Source: Marilutibacter chinensis (lineage in GTDB: Bacteria > Pseudomonadota > Gammaproteobacteria > Xanthomonadales > Xanthomonadaceae). From it: 41,810 nt of DNA. The DNA lies in contig NZ_JAKJPO010000011.1 in assembly GCF_021725675.1 (NCBI RefSeq), forward strand, positions 1-41,810, given 5' to 3'. Below the pieces are notes generated by a model. The model was not told where the DNA came from. It saw only the letters and a list, made by a program, of their open reading frames with translations, and did not search any database. How positions within the stretch are numbered: position 1 is the stretch's first letter; each line of letters starts with the position of its first letter. This document shows positions 35,348 through 41,810 of the stretch, in pieces. The position numbers were made by a program, and so were the translations under genes.

Positions 35348-36922
35348 CTAGCCTCCACAACCGCCGACCCGTTCGAACGCCAGGTCCTCGTAGTCGGAGC
35401 TGAAGTCGCCATCGGGATCGACCTTGGCCATCGTCATCCGCGGCGGCGAAACGGGCGTGGCCCCGTGCAGGTCCATCCACGCCTCGGGATCGATGGTGTC
35501 ATCGTCCCAGTCGACCAGCGCACGACCGTGCACCTGCATGACGCGACCGGACAGCCGCGGCGACCTGGCCGAGGCGAAACGTACGCCGCCGTCCGCATCG
35601 CACAGCGACACCTCGCCGAACCACGGGTCGCGATAGATGCCCAGGTAGGCCGCCATGTCGAGCGCGTGAGCCGGGGTGCGACCGGAAGTGTCGGGCATGC
35701 GCGAACGGCCTGCACCGTCGCGCTCCCGCTCCAGCCGATCGGCAAGCGCATCGACACGGGTGTCCGCCTCCGGCCGGACGAAGTAGTCGAGCAGGGCCGA
35801 GGTGATCACCGAGCGCGCGTCGCTGCCATCGCCGTTGATCATCACCACGAATCCGGAACGGCGGTCGGGCAGCAGCATCAACACCGAGTACATGCCCGCC
35901 AGGGTGCCGGTGTGCGAGATCGTCCACTCGCCGTGCACGTCGGCCAGGCGCCAGCCGTAGCCATAGGCGCGGATATGGGTGCCGTCCCATTCGCGGCTGC
36001 GCGCGGAAACCGGCAGGAGCGTATGCGCCGTCCACATCGCCGTACGCTGCTCCTGCGAAAGCCACTGCAGCTGCTCCGCCGTCGGCTGCAGCCAGTTGTG
36101 CGCCCACAGCAGCATGTCGTCGAGGCTGCAGCGTATTCCGCCGGCCGCAGCGGAGGTGATTGCCGGCACGACCTCGCCATCGGCACGGATCACCGCATTG
36201 CCCTGCTCCGTCCGCATGTGCGGCTGGGCAACGCTGCCGGCCCCGGTCCGCGTCCACTCGCCCACCCGGCAGCCGGATAATCCCAGCGGATCGAATACCT
36301 CCCGGCGCACGAGCGATTCGTACGATGCCCCGCCCGCTGCCGCGGCGACTTCGCCTGCGACCACGTACAGCAGGTTGTCGTAGGCATAGCCGGAACGGAA
36401 ACTGCGCTCGGGCCTGAGATGGGCCAGCCCGGCGATGATGTCGGCGCGTCCGAAATCATTCGGCTCCGGCCACAGCATCAGGTCGCCGGCGCCCTCCGGC
36501 AGGCCACTGTTGTGGATCAGCAGGTCGCGCACCTGCATCTCGCGGGTGACCCAGTCCTCGTACATCCGGAACCGCGGCAGGTGCCGCGTGACCGGATCGT
36601 CCCAGCGCAGCTTCCCGGCGTCGACCAGCCGCGCCAGCACCGCAGCGGTCATCGCCTTGCTGTTCGACGCGATCTTGAACAACGTCGCGGAGGTCACCGG
36701 GTCGTCCGAACCGGCGGCGGTCTCGCCCCCGGTCCGGACATGGACGACCTCGCCGTCCTCGATCACGCCCATCGCCATTCCAGGAAGCCCGAACCGCATC
36801 ATCGAGTCGTCGAAGATGCGGTCGAGGGCGGCGGGGTCGCGAGGCTCGGGCTGAACCGCCGCAGCCGGCATTGCGGCCAGGAGCAGCAGCAAAACCGCAC
36901 ATGCATGGGCGACCCGACCCAA
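35348..36922 (-). CDS. Exported serine hydrolase with C-terminal DUF3471-like domain
   Basis: About 524 aa with a signal peptide (GRVAHACAVLLLLLAAMPAAA). The beta-lactamase-like domain has S-N-S-K (about residues 86-89; nucleophile and Lys), Y-D-N in RSGYAYDNLLYVVAG and a H-T-G motif in WTISHTGTLAGMYSVL. After about residue 400 a beta-rich domain follows (AYLGIYRDPWFGEVSLCD ... LAFERVGGC) similar to DUF3471 extensions of such hydrolases. No ATG is available: TTG at 36922 directly precedes the signal peptide, with TTG 36958 as an alternative just after the TonB receptor stop. Periplasmic peptidase/esterase; probable operon with the VanX-like gene. Confidence 0.85.
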   Translation of the reverse strand: MGRVAHACAVLLLLLAAMPAAAVQPEPRDPAALDRIFDDSMMRFGLPGMAMGVIEDGEVVHVRTGGETAAGSDDPVTSATLFKIASNSKAMTAAVLARLVDAGKLRWDDPVTRHLPRFRMYEDWVTREMQVRDLLIHNSGLPEGAGDLMLWPEPNDFGRADIIAGLAHLRPERSFRSGYAYDNLLYVVAGEVAAAAGGASYESLVRREVFDPLGLSGCRVGEWTRTGAGSVAQPHMRTEQGNAVIRADGEVVPAITSAAAGGIRCSLDDMLLWAHNWLQPTAEQLQWLSQEQRTAMWTAHTLLPVSARSREWDGTHIRAYGYGWRLADVHGEWTISHTGTLAGMYSVLMLLPDRRSGFVVMINGDGSDARSVITSALLDYFVRPEADTRVDALADRLERERDGAGRSRMPDTSGRTPAHALDMAAYLGIYRDPWFGEVSLCDADGGVRFASARSPRLSGRVMQVHGRALVDWDDDTIDPEAWMDLHGATPVSPPRMTMAKVDPDGDFSSDYEDLAFERVGGCGG

Positions 36923-36975
36923 CCAGGATCGTCGCGGCGCAACGTGGCGCCGCGGCAAGTCTGCGGAGAGAACGC

Positions 36976-39900
36976 TCAGAAGCTCCACGATACGATCAGC
37001 TGCCCGTACCTCGGCGACTGCAGAAACCGTTCCTTGCCAAAGAACTCGTCGCGATCGCCGACGCCCGGTTCCAGTTCCTGATAGACCCACACTGGCTCCT
37101 GGCGGTTGAACAGGTTGTAGACGGAGAACTTCGCTTCGAGCTTGCCGGCGTCGAAGGTGCGTTCATACGCCAGACTCAGCCCAAGGTCGATCACCCACGG
37201 CATGCGCCCCGCGCCACCCCGTGGGGAGTGTTCAAAGACGCGATCGTCGGTACTCCAGGTATCGCCTTCCTGTGCATTCTCGGGCGGCGCGCAGTTCTCG
37301 ACGCAGATGTAATAGCTGTGATAGCTCTTCCAGTTGTAGGGATTGCCCACCCCGAAAGCTGTAATCGGACCGCCCGAGCGCGCATCCAGCGTTGCGCCGA
37401 CACGCCAGTTGTCATTGAAGGCATAGGTACCACGGAGCTTGAGCTGGTGCCGGTGATCGTTGGCCAGCGGGCCATCGCCCCGATAATTGACAAACGGATC
37501 GTCAAAGTTCTCGGTGCGGCCGGTATCGCCGAAGTTGGTGTCGGTATTGACCGGCCCTTCGGCATTACCCTCGTTCCAGGACAGCGTATAGGAAGCATTG
37601 AGGGCCCATCTTCCGTCCCAGGCACGATCGACCTGGAACTCAAGCGCCTTGTAGGTCCGATCCGGCTTCACCCAGCCACGCTGGCCGGTTGGCGTCGAGC
37701 CGACATATTCCCATTCTCCGTTGATGTACTCGTAGTTGTCGGCTTCGGTCCAGTAGCCTGCCTTTGAGGTATCGATGGTCAGATAGCCGTCATCGACTCC
37801 ATCGCAATCGGTGTCACCCCAGACCGTGACGTCCTCTCCCGGATTCGCCATCACCCAGCGGCTGGGGATGCGGCCGCAGTGGGTGGCGGTGATGTTCATG
37901 TCGTCGATTGCATTCTCCAGCTTGCGGTATATACCGCGTACGCCCCACGACCAGGTCGCATTGATCTGCTGCTGGAAGCCGAGAATCAGCTCGTCCTGAT
38001 AGACCGGATCCATATCCTTGTCGACCTCGGCGCGCAGATCGCCTACGGTCCCGTCGCCTTGGCTGTTGTCAAAACCGAACTCGGTGCCGAGGATCGGCAC
38101 GGCATACTGGACGCCGTCGCGCTCGCGGATTTCCCAACCGTCGAAGCCGTAGTACGTGCGTTCGTCGAGCAGTGCACCGCCCTGCTTGATATTGATCACG
38201 TTGGCGACCGGCAGGAAATAGCGGCCAATATTGCCGAACAGCTTGGTCGTGGCATCTCCCTTCACGTCCCACGAGAATCCGACCCGTGGTGCCCACATGT
38301 CATCCATTTCGATGTAGGTACGTCCCTCGGCATCGCGGTTGTCGAAGCTCTCGTTACGGATACCAAGATTGAGCACGAGGTCGTCGCCGATCGACCAGCT
38401 GTCTTCCAGATAGAACGCCTCGTTGATGCTCTCGAACTCGCCGAATATCGAGTAGCGGCGGGCACGGACATAGGCGGTGTATCCAGGTGGAACGATGCCC
38501 GCACCCGGTATCTGGGCCCCCGGCGTCGTCGTATATACGTTGTATTGGATCCCACCGGGACCTGCATAGACCTGGTCCAGATCGGAAGTGTTGCTTTCCC
38601 TGTCGACGCCGAAGCGCAGCAGATGATTGCCCAGGGACCACTCGAAGTCGGCCCGGGTCTGCTCGCGCTGATCGTTGCGGTCGTAGATCGTCGAATTGTT
38701 GGTGCAGCCCAGCGGCACGCCAGGATCGGGCACTCCCGAAGCGCGGGTCACGTAATTGCAGTCGCCGTCATTGGGAGACGCGGTGATACTTTCGCGTTCA
38801 CTGCTACCGTGCATCAACTTCATCGACAGATTGTCTGTGATGTAGGAGGTCCAGGTCAGCGCCCAGTTATCGCCACCACTCTCGGAATAGGACTCGCTGA
38901 GTTTTTCGCCAACCTCGCCGGCATCGTAGTCGTAGGTAAAGGTCTCGTTGTCGATGCGGTTCTTGTTCGAGAACGCCATTAGGCTCAGGAGGTTGTTGTC
39001 CGTCACCTGCCAATCCATCGTCGTGCCCCAGAAGCCATCGTCGGACTCGCCCCTGGTGAAGCTGGTACCGGCATTGTTGGTGCTCTCGGGTTCGATGTCA
39101 CGGCCTTCGTACATCGCGAAGAAGAACAGGCGATCACGAATGATCGGGCCGGACGCCCAGAGGTTCAGACGCGTTGAGTCGGTGCTGTCGTGGCTGCGGG
39201 CGATATAGCGATCGCCGTCGAGATAGCTGTCCCGAGCCGACGACTTCCATGCGCGGGGCGAAGCCACCAGCTTGGCGCCTCCATGAAATTCGTTGCTGCC
39301 CGACTTGGCGATGGCATTGACGACGCCACCGGTAGTGCGGCCGAACTCCACCGAATAGCCTCCCGTCTTGACCTGGAATTCCTGGTAGAAGTCGAACGGC
39401 GCTTCCGAGAAGCCGACCCGGTTGTAGAAATCGGTGACGTTGAGGCCGTTGATGTAGAACGCGTTCTCGGCCACCGAGGAGCCACCGAACGAGATGCCGC
39501 CGAAGCTTGCGGAACCGCCGGCGACGCCCGGTGCGAGCAGCGCGACCGAGGTCACGTTGCGGTCGACCGGCATCCGCTCGATCTCCTCGGCGGTGATGTT
39601 GGTCGCCGACTCGGTCGAAGTCACGTCGACCGGCGAGATCACCCGCGTACCGATTACCTGTACCGCCGCCATGTCGACCACGCCGTCGGCATCGAGATTG
39701 ACCGTTGTGGCGTTGCCCAGCGAGACACTGACGTCGATCGCCTGCCCTACCGCTTGGCCGTCGCGGCGGACCTGCAACGTGTAGTTGCCTACCGGCAACT
39801 GGGACAGGCGATAACTGCCATTGGAGCCGACCGACACCGTCCGGGTCAGGCCAGTGTCGGTGTTGGTGACCGTGACCGTGTCCCCTGCACTGGCGCGGCC

Positions 39901-40011
39901 GGCAATGGCGCCATTGACGTTCTGGGCCAGCGCCGCGCCCGGCGCCATCGATGCCAGGCACACCCCCATTGCCATATAGAGCGCTGTCTTACGCAAAGCC
40001 GTGCCGTACAT
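36976..40011 (-). CDS. Oar-like TonB-dependent receptor
   Basis: The 1011-aa protein starts with a signal peptide (MYGTALRKTALYMAMGVCLA ... ALAQ). A carboxypeptidase-regulatory-like beta-sandwich follows (NVNGAIAGRASAGDTVTVTN, GSNGSYRLSQLPVGNYTLQV, ~30-105). Next come a plug (NITAEEIERMPVDRNVTSVA, EFQVKTGGYSVEFGRTTGGV) and a long barrel ending SPRYGQLIVSWSF. This is the Oar/OmpA-related receptor type abundant in xanthomonads and myxobacteria, associated with peptide or protein substrates and with export of a signal protease in Myxococcus. It is followed by serine hydrolases and a D-Ala dipeptidase, which fits uptake or handling of peptide-like material. ATG 40011 is chosen for the signal peptide. 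Confidence 0.92.
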   Translation of the reverse strand: MYGTALRKTALYMAMGVCLASMAPGAALAQNVNGAIAGRASAGDTVTVTNTDTGLTRTVSVGSNGSYRLSQLPVGNYTLQVRRDGQAVGQAIDVSVSLGNATTVNLDADGVVDMAAVQVIGTRVISPVDVTSTESATNITAEEIERMPVDRNVTSVALLAPGVAGGSASFGGISFGGSSVAENAFYINGLNVTDFYNRVGFSEAPFDFYQEFQVKTGGYSVEFGRTTGGVVNAIAKSGSNEFHGGAKLVASPRAWKSSARDSYLDGDRYIARSHDSTDSTRLNLWASGPIIRDRLFFFAMYEGRDIEPESTNNAGTSFTRGESDDGFWGTTMDWQVTDNNLLSLMAFSNKNRIDNETFTYDYDAGEVGEKLSESYSESGGDNWALTWTSYITDNLSMKLMHGSSERESITASPNDGDCNYVTRASGVPDPGVPLGCTNNSTIYDRNDQREQTRADFEWSLGNHLLRFGVDRESNTSDLDQVYAGPGGIQYNVYTTTPGAQIPGAGIVPPGYTAYVRARRYSIFGEFESINEAFYLEDSWSIGDDLVLNLGIRNESFDNRDAEGRTYIEMDDMWAPRVGFSWDVKGDATTKLFGNIGRYFLPVANVINIKQGGALLDERTYYGFDGWEIRERDGVQYAVPILGTEFGFDNSQGDGTVGDLRAEVDKDMDPVYQDELILGFQQQINATWSWGVRGIYRKLENAIDDMNITATHCGRIPSRWVMANPGEDVTVWGDTDCDGVDDGYLTIDTSKAGYWTEADNYEYINGEWEYVGSTPTGQRGWVKPDRTYKALEFQVDRAWDGRWALNASYTLSWNEGNAEGPVNTDTNFGDTGRTENFDDPFVNYRGDGPLANDHRHQLKLRGTYAFNDNWRVGATLDARSGGPITAFGVGNPYNWKSYHSYYICVENCAPPENAQEGDTWSTDDRVFEHSPRGGAGRMPWVIDLGLSLAYERTFDAGKLEAKFSVYNLFNRQEPVWVYQELEPGVGDRDEFFGKERFLQSPRYGQLIVSWSF

Positions 40012-40134
40012 GTCGTCTAGTCCCCCGAGCTTTTGTAGTGGTTGAGATGTGCAGCGTCCCTGCCGGGAAAGCCCGTACCAGGCCATCCCGTGCCTGACCG
40101 GGCAGCCGGATCCGGAACAGGCCCGGGCCCGGCC

Positions 40135-40168
40135 TCACCGGTCCGGCACCCATCCGCCGGACCGGTGA
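40135..40168. terminator. Strong 12-bp stem-loop downstream of the transglutaminase-like gene
   Basis: TCACCGGTCCGG - 10-base loop - CCGGACCGGTGA is a perfect 12-bp stem, 46 bases after the stop of the minus-strand gene ending at 40214 and well upstream of the Oar-like receptor start. There is no T-tract, so it may be a terminator without a U-run or another structured element. Confidence 0.55.
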
Positions 40169-40213
40169 ACGCACCGTCCATGGCACGTGCGGCCTTCGTG
40201 CCGGCGAAGGCCG

Positions 40214-41674
40214 CTAGCGCGTTGCCTGATCGTTCCCGACCTGGTCGTCCACGGTCCGGCCGCCGTCCAGGACTTCCGCACTGAAGCGGTAGTCCCATTG
40301 ATCGAAGTAGAGGTTGCCCCCCTGCCACTCCACTTCGCCGCGCTGCGAATCCACGGTCTCCGACCGGAAATGCCGCTTGCGCGGAAACAGGGGCTGCGAA
40401 TAGTCGTCGTTGAAGGCGATGCGATAGGCATCGAGTCCACCGAAGTAGAACCAGCGCAGCTCCTCGTCGTCGCTGTCCAGCAGCCCGGTCGTCACGTCCA
40501 TCGGCACCCAGCCATACGGCGCCAGGTACATCCAGCCCCAGTCGTGCAGGTTGTCGTAGTCGCCGTCGGAGTAGACCATGCCCGACTGCCAGCGGGTCGG
40601 AATGCCGTTGAGCCGCAGCAGGGCCATCAGCAACAGGGTCTGCTGGCCGCAGTCGGCATGGCCGGCGCGCAGCGCGTAGTCGCTGATGTTGGAGATCGTC
40701 GAGTATTCGCGCGCCGATGCCCATGGAATGCGGTCGACAGCGGCGAACAGCCTGCGCGCGATGCGGTACGGATGGGTCTCGTCGCCGACGACCTGCTGCG
40801 AGAAGCGCCGCAGGTCGTCGGTGAACACGATGTGCGGCGGGCGTTCGGCGAGAAAGGGGACGAGCGTGTCGGCGACGACGGGAACGACCCGCTCGGGATC
40901 GATCGCATGGTACTGGCCGCGCACGGTGAGCTCGTACTCGACCGAGAACTCGGTCGGCTCGCCGGCAACCGCCGGGCGTGTCATGTGCACGGTGCGCTGC
41001 CGGGCCGATTCCGGGGCCAGCACGTGCGTGGCAGGCGTCGTGCGCAACAGCCGGATGTCCTCCTGCTGGCCCGGAATGGCGCGCGGATAGGGAATCCATG
41101 CCTTGACCGTCTCGCCCGCGGGCACCGCGTCGGCATCGACGATCAGGGACTGACTGACCCTGATCCGGCGCGGCGCCACGTGGACCTGGCCGGTCGCGAG
41201 CGCCGCGTCGCGGACTTCGGCGTGGTGGGGGTTGAGCGTTTCCATCGGCCCGAAGACACCATTGCGCGGCGTCGCACGGCGGGCCGCCGCCTCGGCGTTG
41301 ACCCGGAACAGGTTGGGCACAGTGCGCGCGAAGTAGCGCCGTTCGCCGTCGATGACCAGGTGCTCGAGCGCACCCGCCGTGTCCCAGGCGGCGAACTCGC
41401 CCGCCTGCAGATCCGGAATCTCCTCCTGCAGCTTCGCCCGCACCGACGTGACGTCGTGGGGAAAGTCCAGGCGGATCCGGCGCATCCGTTCTCGTTCGAA
41501 CGCCAGCGCCTGTCGCTGCGCAGCAGGACGGTCGTCGTCGGCCAGAAGCGCCACGATCCTTGCCTCCGCCTCCGCGAAGCGGCCGCCATCGACCAGCGCC
41601 ACCACTTCACGTACGGTGTCGTCGGCCATTGCGGAGGCAGGCAGAACCATCGACGACATGACGGCGAGCACCAT
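40214..41674 (-). CDS. Exported transglutaminase-like protein
   Basis: The 486-aa protein has a signal-like N-terminus (MVLAVMSSMVLPASAMA) and, in its second half, a transglutaminase-like papain-fold core. Cys342 lies in AGHADCGQQTLLLMALLRLN, His377 in YDNLHDWGWMYLAPYGWVPM and Asp393 in PMDVT, the expected C-H-D triad. The first ~300 residues hold a helical region and a beta-rich segment (TVKAWIPYPRAIPGQQEDIR) common in bacterial members. Activity could be protease-like or amidase-like; the substrate is not shown. The true start may lie further upstream, because sequence before 41674 stays open (RVWRTLAHAVTAL) until the low-complexity run at the window end. Confidence 0.88.
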   Translation of the reverse strand: MVLAVMSSMVLPASAMADDTVREVVALVDGGRFAEAEARIVALLADDDRPAAQRQALAFERERMRRIRLDFPHDVTSVRAKLQEEIPDLQAGEFAAWDTAGALEHLVIDGERRYFARTVPNLFRVNAEAAARRATPRNGVFGPMETLNPHHAEVRDAALATGQVHVAPRRIRVSQSLIVDADAVPAGETVKAWIPYPRAIPGQQEDIRLLRTTPATHVLAPESARQRTVHMTRPAVAGEPTEFSVEYELTVRGQYHAIDPERVVPVVADTLVPFLAERPPHIVFTDDLRRFSQQVVGDETHPYRIARRLFAAVDRIPWASAREYSTISNISDYALRAGHADCGQQTLLLMALLRLNGIPTRWQSGMVYSDGDYDNLHDWGWMYLAPYGWVPMDVTTGLLDSDDEELRWFYFGGLDAYRIAFNDDYSQPLFPRKRHFRSETVDSQRGEVEWQGGNLYFDQWDYRFSAEVLDGGRTVDDQVGNDQATR

Positions 41675-41725
41675 CAGGGCCGTGACGGCATGCGCCAGCG
41701 TCCGCCAAACGCGCGCGGTCGCCGC

Positions 41726-41810
<85 letters not shown>

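Overview
The window is high-GC bacterial DNA, apart from its first ~6 kb, whose base composition is more mixed. It looks like a gammaproteobacterium of the Xanthomonadaceae/Lysobacteraceae group. This is inferred from a two-subunit class III PHA synthase, an Oar-like TonB receptor, a TTAG-type LexA-like box at dinB, a secreted Rhs protein with an N-terminal DUF6531-like block, and the E. coli-like ybhP-clsB-ybhN order. Genus cannot be fixed without a search.

Left edge (1-6.7 kb), accessory DNA: the 5' end of an IS3-family element, a broken Rhs fragment, a small lipoprotein gene and a 1477-aa secreted Rhs/YD-repeat protein whose C-terminal tip carries a HEAGH metallopeptidase motif (probable polymorphic toxin, with the lipoprotein as candidate immunity protein). 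Next is a small P2-like phage control region (repressor, Cro/Cox-like protein, an ogr-like gene broken by a stop codon) lying against tRNA-Leu(CAA).

7-17 kb, chromosomal backbone: a predicted lipoprotein aminopeptidase, a TANGO2/NRDE protein, two small membrane proteins (one PspC-like), a DUF5329 protein, phaE-phaC (PHA synthase), pssA (phosphatidylserine synthase) and a DUF1800-DUF1501 pair with a Tat signal on the second protein.

17-29 kb, a set of genes that fits scavenging of 3-hydroxybutyrate (3HB): a lipoprotein 3HB-oligomer hydrolase divergent from a NarL/LuxR-type response regulator; a methyltransferase and an amidohydrolase; a CrbS/CbrA-like hybrid sensor kinase fused to a sodium:solute-symporter domain; and a TonB-dependent receptor divergent from a GntP-family permease. 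Related 12-bp palindromic sites (GTAC-N4-GTAC and a half-degenerate match) occur in the two divergent promoter regions. I infer an outer membrane-periplasm-inner membrane route for (oligo)3HB, possibly controlled by the kinase/regulator pair and feeding the same pool as the PHA synthase upstream.

29-33.4 kb: a ybhP-clsB-ybhN-like operon with overlapping stop/start codons (phospholipid/cardiolipin synthesis), then dinB (Pol IV) behind a near-perfect LexA palindrome.

33.4-41.8 kb, minus strand: a serine hydrolase, a VanX-like D-Ala-D-Ala dipeptidase, a second serine hydrolase, a large Oar-like TonB receptor and an exported transglutaminase-like protein. The final ~85 bases are a poly-G/poly-C run that looks like a sequencing or assembly artefact at a contig end.
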